Below are positions 1 to 5,134 of a stretch of DNA of 6,518 nt, piece after piece. The notes under the pieces were generated by a model. The model had not been told where the DNA came from and did not search any database. It saw nothing but the letters and a program-made list of their open reading frames with translations. Source of the stretch: SAR202 cluster bacterium (lineage in GTDB: Bacteria; Chloroflexota; Dehalococcoidia; Lucifugimonadales; UBA1123); NCBI GenBank assembly GCA_030743915.1, contig JASLRP010000292.1, positions 1-6,518 of the forward strand. Direction: 5' to 3'. A program made the translations under genes and the position numbers. Positions within the stretch are counted from its first letter, which is position 1; each line of letters starts with the position of its first letter.

Positions 1-709
1 ACATCCACGCCAGAAGGTACACAGGTTCAGGCGCAGGCTCGGGTATTCGGGAGGCCAGCGCCATCTCCAGAGGATTCACAGAGCCTCGAAGAGTCTGGAT
101 GCGCTCGGCCAGGTCTTCCAGGTAGTTCTTTATGTCATAGACGTTGGCCCGTTTTTCCGGCTCAAGCTCGCCGACGATGGCCTCGGCGCGAGCGGAGATG
201 GCAAACTCCAGGCGCGGAATGGTGTACTCCAGCGTGTCGAGCCGAACCGATAGAGCGCGTAGCTGGTCTTTCAGTTCGCTGGATTTCTTCCCGAACATTC
301 TCCTTAAGGCCGACTCTTGAGTCTGATCGATTCTGGACCCCAGCGCGTTTTCGAGACTGGGGATTACAGTGTTCAGATCATCCATCTGGTCGGACAGAGC
401 CTGAAGGTACAGTTTAAGGGAACGAGCATGACTGCCCCTGAAGAAAGAGATTCCCTCCGCATGGGCCGACAGCGCGGCCTGCAATGGCGGAATGGTGTTC
501 TCCAGGGAGTCCAGTCGCCTGTTCAGGCCGCTCAGGCGCTGCCAGAGGGCCTGCCCCAGGCTTTCTGTGTTCGGCGTCGCGGTTTGATCGGACGTATCGG
601 TGTCAATCAAAGCGTCGGAATCGGACGTGTCGAAAGTTTCGGCAGCGTTGTCGCTTCCGAAACCTTCATGCTCGTGACCCTCTGGGGTCTGCCTCTCTTG
701 GTCTTTCAT
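1..709 (-). CDS. Repeat-containing helical protein of unknown function (C-terminus beyond left edge)
   Basis: The frame is open from an ATG at 709 to base 1 (236 codons, no stop), so the C-terminus lies outside the window. The ATG is the first possible start after an in-frame TGA four codons upstream; a GGCGAGG stretch abuts it and a GGAAGAGG lies further up, so the ribosome site is unclear. Residues 1-48 are polar and acidic (many D, E, S, T) and probably disordered. Residues 50-224 are predominantly helical and carry four copies of a roughly 45-residue unit with the core LxxLExxIPxLExAL. There is no signal peptide, membrane segment or catalytic motif in the visible part. A PEPAPEP stretch after repeat four looks like a hinge to a further domain. 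It begins 42 bp after the stop of the zinc-ribbon coiled-coil gene on the same strand, so the two probably share a transcript and may be partners. I do not recognise the family. Confidence 0.85.
   Translation of the reverse strand, partial: MKDQERQTPEGHEHEGFGSDNAAETFDTSDSDALIDTDTSDQTATPNTESLGQALWQRLSGLNRRLDSLENTIPPLQAALSAHAEGISFFRGSHARSLKLYLQALSDQMDDLNTVIPSLENALGSRIDQTQESALRRMFGKKSSELKDQLRALSVRLDTLEYTIPRLEFAISARAEAIVGELEPEKRANVYDIKNYLEDLAERIQTLRGSVNPLEMALASRIPEPAPEPVYLLAWM
38..514 (-). repeat. Four-copy ~45-residue protein repeat within the left-edge gene
   Basis: Aligned cores in the predicted protein are LDSLENTIPPLQAAL (from residue 66), MDDLNTVIPSLENAL (109), LDTLEYTIPRLEFAI (157) and IQTLRGSVNPLEMAL (204). 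The spacings are 43, 48 and 47 residues. The cores are usually followed by a basic or small residue pattern such as SAR, GSR or ASR. Divergence between copies shows an old duplication kept for structure rather than a recent DNA repeat. The proline in the middle of each core suggests a kink joining two helices. Confidence 0.75.
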
Positions 710-751
710 CCTCGCCGTTCAGAGATTCTTATTCGCCTCTTCCGTATATCG

Positions 752-2542
752 TTACCCCTGATCTCGCCAGTCGTGAAGCGCGCGCACCAGTCGTTCCAAG
801 TCGCCTTTGGCATCGCCTGGGACCAGCTCTTCGTGGCCTTCGAACCAACCCAAGAACGCCTGCATCAGGATGAGACCCAATGCCCGAACTTCCTGCTGGT
901 CAATACCACCCTGTCCCTCGACCAGCGCCAGCAGACGGCTCAGCCATTCCTGAGACCGGATGTCTGCGTCAACCTGCGCGGCCCTTCCCGCAAGCTCTGT
1001 GGTCTCGCGGAACAGGGAGTCCAGTTCTCGGCGCAGGGTTTGGGCGCCCTCTCGGACGGTGGACGCGGCCTCGTCTCCGGCTCTCTCCAATTGCGTTTGG
1101 GCCCCTGCTATGGCCTGCTGAAGCGCATGCTCTTCCTGCCTGAGACTGTCCAGGCGTTCATTCAGCCGCTGCTCTTCTTCCTTTTGTTCGGCTATCCTCT
1201 GCTGATTCTCGGTAGCCTCGGCCCTCTGGGGCACCAGCGAGCTTTCCAGACTGTCGATCCCTTGCAGGGCGTTCAGAATTCGCTGGCCGACTTCGGCTGG
1301 CTGGATGTCACTCTGCACCGCCAGTTCGCGGCCTCGCTCCACCAGCACAGGAAGCTGTTCAGACGCGAATCCGATCTCGGCCAACTGTCCGTTGATGCCG
1401 TCCCAGCCGAACAGTCGTTCATCAAGTTCTTGGATGCGCTGCTGGAGGTTCTGATTTTCCTCCTGGCCCTGCTCGATCTCGGCCTTGAGGCCGTCGCGCT
1501 GGGGTTTGAGAGATTCGATCTGCGCGAGCAACTCAGATTTCTGAGCCTGGGCCTGAGCCAACTCATCGTCCTGCCCCTGGAGACCGGCCACGTTGGTCTC
1601 CAGCGCCCCACGCTGGCCCTCCATCTCATCCATCGAGTCTGAAAGCTCCTGACGCTGAGATTCCAACGCCTGGATAGTTCCCCCAAGCTCAGCGCTCTGC
1701 CCCTGAAGTTGTTCAACGCCGGAATCCAGGTCAACGCGCTGGGCCTCCAGGCGGGCCAGTTCGACAGTTAGAGCCTGCTGGCTGGCCTCTTTGTGTTCGA
1801 TTTCCAGGCTGGCCAGTTCCAACTGGTGACGGAGCTGTTCGACGTTGGTCGTGAGGGTGTCCCGTTGGACCTCGACCTCACGAACGCCGGCGCTGAGCGC
1901 GGCCCGTCGAGTGCTGTGCTGCTGAATCTCACGGTCGGTCTCGCGCCGCTGGACCTCCAGTTGGGCAAGTTCTCCCTGGAGACCTTCTATCTCGGCTCTC
2001 GTGACTTCAAGTTGCTCGGCGAGCCGTTGATCCTCTTCACGAACGGACGCCGCCTCGCCGTGTTGAACGTTCAGAGCAACGATGGCAGACTCCAGCAGTT
2101 CGCGCCGCGTCTCCAACTCGCGGATATGGGTGCGGGTCGTGTCTTCATTGTCTTTCAGCATGGACTGAGTGGACAGAAGGTCTTCGATGCTGTTGCCCAA
2201 CCGGTCGCTCTCTTCGCTAAGAGACTCTATGCTCTGGCGCGCGCTGGCAATATCAGACTCCAGCCCATCGCGCTGGCGAGTGAGGTCCAGAACGTCCCGC
2301 TGAAGCTGGTCGTGTTGGCTCTGGATAGCCTCGAAGTCGGGAAAGGAGGCAGTGTCAGCCCGAAAGGCTCCACGGTCCGGCCCTTTGAGCCGCGTGTCGT
2401 TGGTGGAAGCGAAAACCGAGAGCAGACGTTGTCCATTGCCGCCGCATTCCGGGCAGTTCGCAGGATCGTCGGCTGATCTGATAGGTCGCCGCTTTTCAAA
2501 CTGAGTGTTACAGCGAGTGCATCCGTACTCATAAATGGGCAT
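752..2542 (-). CDS. FmdB-type zinc-ribbon protein fused to long coiled coils
   Basis: The start MPIYEYGCTRC is the hallmark of the FmdB zinc-ribbon family and fixes the ATG at 2542; a GAGGA lies 10 nt upstream of it. Cys8, Cys11, Cys30 and Cys33 form two CxxC knuckles expected to bind one zinc. Ordinary FmdB proteins are about 60-110 residues, whereas this one has 596. Residues 45-75 form a linker. Residues about 78-375 are coiled coil, with a striking 14-residue period over 195-334. A less coil-like segment (about 376-432, with FGWDGINGQLAEIGF) interrupts it. A second E/Q/R-rich coil spans about 433-530, and a compact helical end with hydrophobic LGLILMQAFLGWF (555-567) closes the protein. 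There is no Walker motif, so it is not an SMC ATPase, and no signal peptide or clear membrane span, so it is probably cytoplasmic. FmdB ribbons were named as putative regulators, but their biochemical role is poorly known. A scaffold or elongated tether is the likeliest role here, by inference. Confidence 0.93.
   Translation of the reverse strand: MPIYEYGCTRCNTQFEKRRPIRSADDPANCPECGGNGQRLLSVFASTNDTRLKGPDRGAFRADTASFPDFEAIQSQHDQLQRDVLDLTRQRDGLESDIASARQSIESLSEESDRLGNSIEDLLSTQSMLKDNEDTTRTHIRELETRRELLESAIVALNVQHGEAASVREEDQRLAEQLEVTRAEIEGLQGELAQLEVQRRETDREIQQHSTRRAALSAGVREVEVQRDTLTTNVEQLRHQLELASLEIEHKEASQQALTVELARLEAQRVDLDSGVEQLQGQSAELGGTIQALESQRQELSDSMDEMEGQRGALETNVAGLQGQDDELAQAQAQKSELLAQIESLKPQRDGLKAEIEQGQEENQNLQQRIQELDERLFGWDGINGQLAEIGFASEQLPVLVERGRELAVQSDIQPAEVGQRILNALQGIDSLESSLVPQRAEATENQQRIAEQKEEEQRLNERLDSLRQEEHALQQAIAGAQTQLERAGDEAASTVREGAQTLRRELDSLFRETTELAGRAAQVDADIRSQEWLSRLLALVEGQGGIDQQEVRALGLILMQAFLGWFEGHEELVPGDAKGDLERLVRALHDWRDQG
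1541..1960 (-). repeat. Ten in-register 14-residue (42-bp) coiled-coil units
   Basis: Residues 195-334 of the zinc-ribbon coiled-coil protein divide without gaps into ten 14-residue units, for example LEVQRRETDREIQQ, VEVQRDTLTTNVEQ, LEAQRVDLDSGVEQ, LESQRQELSDSMDE and MEGQRGALETNVAG. The rough consensus is [LVM]-E-x-Q-R-x-x-L-x-x-x-[VIM]-x-x, that is, two heptads per unit with apolar residues at positions 1, 8 and 12. A further run from residue 87 keeps a 14-residue step but is joined to this block by a 10-residue stutter (185-194). This implies growth by duplication of a 42-bp unit. Confidence 0.7.
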
Positions 2543-2590
2543 TGCTACACCGTCCTCGCGATGGTCATCCGATATTGCGTCTTTAGCGTT

Positions 2591-2597
2591 AAGGAGG
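2591..2597 (+). promoter_or_regulatory. Strong Shine-Dalgarno sequence before the 28-codon frame
   Basis: AAGGAGG matches the anti-Shine-Dalgarno core fully and is stronger than the AGGAG sites used by the larger genes in this window. It lies in an otherwise non-coding gap, 9 nt from the ATG at 2607, which is why the small frame is worth listing. Confidence 0.5.
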
Positions 2598-2606
2598 AGT
2601 CAGCGC

Positions 2607-2693
2607 ATGGACACCAGCCTATTTCTATACCTTACTTATACCTTGCAACGCACAAAGTTGAAAGTCGGACAGATTAAGAAGACAGATAAGTAA
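2607..2693 (+). CDS. Possible 28-residue small protein or leader peptide
   Basis: An ATG at 2607 opens a 28-codon frame ending in TAA at 2691-2693. It is preceded by AAGGAGG (2591-2597), close to the ideal complement of the 16S rRNA tail, with 9 nt to the ATG. The peptide begins MDTSLFLYLTYTLQRTKLK, with a hydrophobic aromatic first half and a lysine-rich second half (VGQIKKTDK). It sits in the gap between divergent genes, upstream of and co-directional with the methyltransferase. Its RNA could form the alternative hairpins listed below, so a leader-peptide role is possible; a small membrane-associated peptide is another. I found no convincing promoter for it, and such a frame could arise by chance. 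The ribosome site is the main support. Confidence 0.4.
   Translation: MDTSLFLYLTYTLQRTKLKVGQIKKTDK
2626..2644. repeat. Direct repeat TATACCTT with an 11-bp period
   Basis: TATACCTT occurs at 2626-2633 and 2637-2644, start to start 11 bp, which puts both copies on the same face of the helix. On the minus strand this reads AAGGTATA twice and overlaps the candidate -10 of the zinc-ribbon coiled-coil operon. That is a sensible place for a regulator site. No regulator can be named from it. Confidence 0.35.
2635..2663 (-). promoter_or_regulatory. Candidate promoter for the coiled-coil operon
   Basis: On the minus strand TTTCAA (2663-2658) lies 17 bp from TATAAG (2640-2635). The -10 matches the sigma-70 consensus at five of six bases and the -35 at three of six. 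Transcription would start near 2628, giving an untranslated leader of roughly 85 nt before the ATG at 2542. The spacing is right but the -35 is weak. Confidence 0.3.
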
Positions 2694-2699
2694 GAAAGT

Positions 2700-2718
2700 T
2701 ATAGAACAAACTTCTATA
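2700..2718. repeat. Perfect 7-bp inverted repeat with 5-bp spacer (operator or hairpin)
   Basis: TATAGAA (2700-2706), CAAAC, TTCTATA (2712-2718) is a perfect dyad. The left arm is the same TATAGAA that can pair with TTCTATA at 2623-2629, so this hairpin and the longer one exclude each other in RNA. The right arm is not followed by a T-tract, so it does not look like an intrinsic terminator. A dimeric-repressor operator is an equally good reading. Confidence 0.4.
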
Positions 2719-2802
2719 CGGCACGGCAAATATCGCCCGCGCAGGCGCCCCTCCATCCCGGATTTTAACATAGGGACACAACACCGAATCTGTTGGTTGA
2801 CC

Positions 2803-2830
2803 TTGACAGAATAATTCAGCGTGTTAAAAA
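2803..2830 (+). promoter_or_regulatory. Candidate promoter for the methyltransferase gene
   Basis: A perfect -35 TTGACA (2803-2808) is followed after 16 bp by TAAAAA (2825-2830), which matches the -10 consensus at four of six bases. A start of transcription near 2837 would leave about 40 nt before the GTG at 2877, room for the AGGAG at 2864. This agrees with choosing the GTG rather than the upstream TTG at 2793, which would lie before the promoter. Confidence 0.45.
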
Positions 2831-2863
2831 GAATCGTAGGTTCAAGCCTGACCGAAATACACC

Positions 2864-2868
2864 AGGAG
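2864..2868 (+). promoter_or_regulatory. Ribosome binding site that decides the methyltransferase start
   Basis: AGGAG lies 8 nt before the GTG at 2877, ideal spacing. Neither the TTG at 2793 nor the ATG at 2913, the other in-frame choices, has a comparable site. Confidence 0.7.
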
Positions 2869-2876
2869 TAATCAGA

Positions 2877-3704
2877 GTGGCTGAAAGCTTTCGAGAGCAG
2901 TGCTCACACCCAATGTCCTCACACCACCATTCGGCAAGCTACGATAACCCGCTGCTGGCCGAGTTATATGACGCTTCAGAGACCGAGACTCTCGACGTTG
3001 AGCTACTACAGGGACTCATCGGCGACTCGGGGCCTTTGAATATTCTTGAGTGTTTCTCTGGCACGGGCCGTATCCTGATTCCGCTGGTAACGAGCGGCCA
3101 CCGGGTAACCGGGATTGAGATCGCCCCGGCGATGGCTGCCCGCGCCGTCGAGAAGATTGCCTTGCTGGAAGACTCAGCGCGAAATCGAGCGACCATCAAA
3201 GTCCAGGACGTCTTGGCCAGCAACTGGGGGGCCGGATTCGATCTGGTGGTTTTGGGAGCCAACTCCTTTTACGAACTCCCGTCGCCAGAGACGCAGGAAC
3301 GGTGCATTGAAATGGCTCGTTCCGCTCTCAGGCCCGGCGGCAAACTCTTCGTGGACAATAACGATTACAAAGGCGGCTGGGGCAGAGGGCCTTTTGGTCA
3401 AGAGCGAGTGATTTTCGAAGGCGCTGGTGACGACGGGACTTATGGGCGTTGGACTTTGGAGAACCTCCGCTTTGACGAAGCTGCGGGAGTCTTGCACATG
3501 AACCACCGATGGCACACTCGAACATCCAGCGGCGAAGAACACTTCTCTGAATATCTGGGAAGCAAGCATCCCGTCACCGCCAGCGAGGTCTCGAAGCATC
3601 TCGATAGACACGGATTCCACATCTTGGAATTCTTCGGCGACCGGTCAGGAAATCCGCACACCAGCGACAGTCAACGCGCCATATTCTGGGCGCAAAAGCG
3701 ATAA
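2877..3704 (+). CDS. Class I SAM-dependent methyltransferase, substrate unknown
   Basis: The protein has 275 residues from the GTG at 2877. The frame is also open back to a TTG at 2793 (303 residues), but the AGGAG at 2864 and the candidate promoter at 2803-2830 favour the GTG. Motif I is ILECFSGTGRILIPL, with the glycine-rich SAM loop at residues 58-65. An acidic residue after strand two (Glu81 in GIEIAP) should hold the ribose of SAM, and VQDV (109-112) fits the adenine-contact position. LVVLGANSFYEL (123-134) is the motif IV region, and ALRPGGKLFVD (150-160) is the typical post-motif strand. The C-terminal third (about 165-275) would form the substrate-binding part and gives no clear family signature. 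It has no signal peptide and is presumably cytoplasmic. Small molecule, lipid or protein substrates are all possible. It is transcribed away from the coiled-coil operon and converges with the receiver-ATPase gene 63 bp downstream. Confidence 0.9.
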   Translation: MAESFREQCSHPMSSHHHSASYDNPLLAELYDASETETLDVELLQGLIGDSGPLNILECFSGTGRILIPLVTSGHRVTGIEIAPAMAARAVEKIALLEDSARNRATIKVQDVLASNWGAGFDLVVLGANSFYELPSPETQERCIEMARSALRPGGKLFVDNNDYKGGWGRGPFGQERVIFEGAGDDGTYGRWTLENLRFDEAAGVLHMNHRWHTRTSSGEEHFSEYLGSKHPVTASEVSKHLDRHGFHILEFFGDRSGNPHTSDSQRAIFWAQKR

Positions 3705-3767
3705 TATTCTGGCGCGACACGAACGGGATGCCAGGTCTTGGCCCACGCCTGCCTGACGTTGAACGGT
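3705..3767. other. Convergent gap with no clear terminator
   Basis: These 63 bp separate the ends of two convergent genes. The only dyad I see is the weak GCCA-GGTCT-TGGC (3730-3742), without a T-tract on either strand, so no intrinsic terminator can be supported. Confidence 0.4.
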
Positions 3768-4910
3768 CTATACCCTGATTCTGAGGATCGGGATAACGTC
3801 CAGGCTCGAGTTGGTGTCAGCAGCCAGATCAGCATTCACCCGGAAATACACTGACGGGCTTAGATTCGTTTTCACATTCTCTGACTTGCTCACCTCCATG
3901 AAGTTGACCAGGTCAGCGTGATGGTCGCGCCCCTCTATGTTCAGACTCAGATTCAGGTGAGTGTCAAACATGCTGTGCAGTTGTCCCATCAGATCGCCGT
4001 CGATGGAGGATGTCCGCAACGCCACCAGGAACGTCAGGCCCCGCCGAGACAGACTTCTACAACTCTCGAAGAAACTGATGATCTCTCCGCGAGTGGCCTT
4101 GGATAGAACCTGGCTCATATCATCAATAACGACAACTCTGATGCCCGCTTCATTCATCCTGGAGAAGCTGTCGAGCAGCCTGTCGAACATCTCGCTCGCT
4201 GATTGACGGTCGTCATATGGGGGATCGAAGGGAAAGACGTCGAACCGATTATCGTTGGCTCTTCGAGTAAGGTCCAACCCCAGAGAATCCATATGTGTGA
4301 CCAATCGTTTCGACTCGGCCACCGTCGTGTAGAAGGCGACCAGCAGACCATCGTCCAAAGCCGACGAAGCCAAATGCTCGCAAATAACGCTCTTCCCGGA
4401 GTCAGGCGTGCCTTCTATCAAGGTCATGGACCCCAACGCGATCCCGCCCCTCAGCGCCTCATCAAAATTCCTGATGCCCAGCGCGATACGGCTGCGCTCG
4501 TCATACTGTTGAACAGATTCCAGGCTCGAACAAATTGCATCGCCGACTGGCCGCTGTTCCAGAAGTTCCGCCACCCGGTCCAGCAGATCGCTCATGCCGA
4601 TGGGTTTGGTTATGTAATGGTCCGCGCCGACATCCATCTCGCGAAGCACGGCGGCCTCCTGCGGAACTCCCGTGATGATCAGCACCGGCACGCCAGAAGT
4701 TCTGCGAACGTGCTGGCAGAAAAGGTACCCGTCCATGTTGGGCATCCGGATATCCGTGATGACCAGATCAGGTCTTACCTGACTAAGAAGTTTCAGGCCT
4801 TCATAGCCATCTGCTGCGCTCCAGGTCTGGTGTCCTTCCGATTCTAACCAATCAACCAACAGTTCCAACACTGCTGACTCGTCGTCCACAATTAAAATCT
4901 TCGCGGCCAT
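3768..4910 (-). CDS. Response-regulator receiver domain fused to KaiC/FlaH-like ATPase
   Basis: The protein has 380 residues from the ATG at 4910, which has AGGAG 4 nt upstream and begins directly with the receiver strand AAKILIVDDE. Residues 1-118 are a complete receiver domain: acidic Asp9/Asp10, phospho-acceptor Asp53 (ITDIRMP), switch Thr80 (LIITG) and Lys102 (ITKPI). After a linker, residues 141-380 form a RecA-fold ATPase of the KaiC/FlaH type: the entry motif GIRNFDEALRGGI (145-157), Walker A GTPDSGKS (167-174) and Walker B VVVIDD (259-264). KaiC proteins usually have a catalytic EE pair after the next strand; here that place reads TTVAES (195-200), so hydrolysis may be slow. It has no DNA-binding output domain, so phosphorylation should control the ATPase or its oligomer rather than transcription directly. 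No cognate kinase is nearby. The stretch 253-380 matches the partial protein at the right edge. Confidence 0.92.
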   Translation of the reverse strand: MAAKILIVDDESAVLELLVDWLESEGHQTWSAADGYEGLKLLSQVRPDLVITDIRMPNMDGYLFCQHVRRTSGVPVLIITGVPQEAAVLREMDVGADHYITKPIGMSDLLDRVAELLEQRPVGDAICSSLESVQQYDERSRIALGIRNFDEALRGGIALGSMTLIEGTPDSGKSVICEHLASSALDDGLLVAFYTTVAESKRLVTHMDSLGLDLTRRANDNRFDVFPFDPPYDDRQSASEMFDRLLDSFSRMNEAGIRVVVIDDMSQVLSKATRGEIISFFESCRSLSRRGLTFLVALRTSSIDGDLMGQLHSMFDTHLNLSLNIEGRDHHADLVNFMEVSKSENVKTNLSPSVYFRVNADLAADTNSSLDVIPILRIRV

Positions 4911-4914
4911 CGGT

Positions 4915-4919
4915 CTCCT
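4915..4919 (-). promoter_or_regulatory. Ribosome binding site of the receiver-ATPase gene
   Basis: AGGAG on the minus strand sits 4 nt before the ATG at 4910. It supports this start over the in-frame GTG at 4973, which would add 21 residues without receiver-domain character. The sulfurtransferase gene uses the same AGGAG-N4-ATG arrangement. Confidence 0.6.
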
Positions 4920-4978
4920 GCTTTTGCTAGACTGACGCTGCCCCGCCGTCACAGTCAGTATGAGACCTTGCACATCAC

Positions 4979-5003
4979 AAAACTGTCGGATAAATTCCGA
5001 CAG
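4979..5003 (-). terminator. Hairpin with short T-tract after the sulfurtransferase gene
   Basis: Read on the minus strand, CTGTCGGA-ATTTA-TCCGACAG forms a perfect 8-bp stem (5003 to 4983) followed by TTTT (4982-4979). It lies 131 bp past the sulfurtransferase stop and about 70 bp before the receiver-ATPase start, so it would separate the two transcripts. The T-tract is short, so a dimeric-regulator operator upstream of the receiver-ATPase gene is the alternative. Confidence 0.5.
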
Positions 5004-5091
5004 ACAGTGTTTTCTGCTATGGCTATGTTAACCATACGTGACAGATGGCAGAAGCAGGGGCACGATCAGAGTGTTGAGAACACCTACCGAC

Positions 5092-5118
5092 GCCATACTT
5101 CGCTCCACTCAGTATGGC
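5092..5118. repeat. Perfect 8-bp inverted repeat just past the sulfurtransferase stop
   Basis: GCCATACT (5092-5099) and AGTATGGC (5111-5118) are perfect complements around an 11-nt loop, 16 bp downstream of the TGA at 5135. Neither strand has a T-tract beside it, so it is not a standard terminator. It may protect the 3' end of the message or be half of a two-hairpin end together with the one at 4983-5003. Confidence 0.4.
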
Positions 5119-5134
5119 AGTGGGGCGCCCACTA

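Larger units (their letters stand above)
2623..2706. repeat. Long two-part inverted repeat overlapping the 28-codon frame
   Basis: TTCTATA (2623-2629) plus CTTACTTAT (2631-2639) is mirrored by ATAAGTAAG (2686-2694) plus TATAGAA (2700-2706). Both arms are perfect (7 and 9 bp), joined by a small asymmetric internal loop, with a 46-nt loop at the tip. As RNA it would sequester much of the small frame. As DNA the arms could be paired regulator sites. It is AT-rich, so chance pairing cannot be excluded, but 16 matched bases in a nested order is more than expected. Confidence 0.45.

Noticed and set aside
317..1642. A 441-codon plus-strand open frame opposite the coiled-coil genes
   Set aside because: It is antisense to the end of the zinc-ribbon coiled-coil gene and the start of the repeat gene. 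Its translation is compositionally odd (L, Q, F rich), with no domain, and crosses the boundary of both real genes. Long antisense frames are expected opposite E/Q/R-rich coding.
1793..2476. A 227-codon plus-strand frame opposite the N-terminal half of the zinc-ribbon protein
   Set aside because: The opposite strand encodes the unmistakable CxxC ribbon and heptads; this frame has no recognisable domain.
752..2542. The coiled-coil protein as an SMC or Rad50 ATPase
   Set aside because: No Walker A, Walker B or signature motif is present; the N-terminus is a zinc ribbon instead of an ATPase half-head.
2543..2876. A tRNA, riboswitch of a known class or CRISPR repeat in the 334-bp gap
   Set aside because: No cloverleaf, no recognisable aptamer core and no regularly spaced repeats; only short dyads and one two-copy direct repeat are seen.
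3730..3742. A GCCA-GGTCT-TGGC dyad as terminator of the convergent genes
   Set aside because: The stem is only 4 bp and no T-tract follows on either strand.
4203..4847. A 214-codon plus-strand frame opposite the receiver-ATPase gene
   Set aside because: The minus strand carries complete receiver and Walker motifs; the plus-strand translation is featureless.
4911..4973. A 21-residue N-terminal extension of the receiver-ATPase protein from the GTG at 4973
   Set aside because: Receiver domains start directly at the KILIVDD strand, and AGGAG precedes the ATG at 4910. The extension has no ribosome site and no family character.
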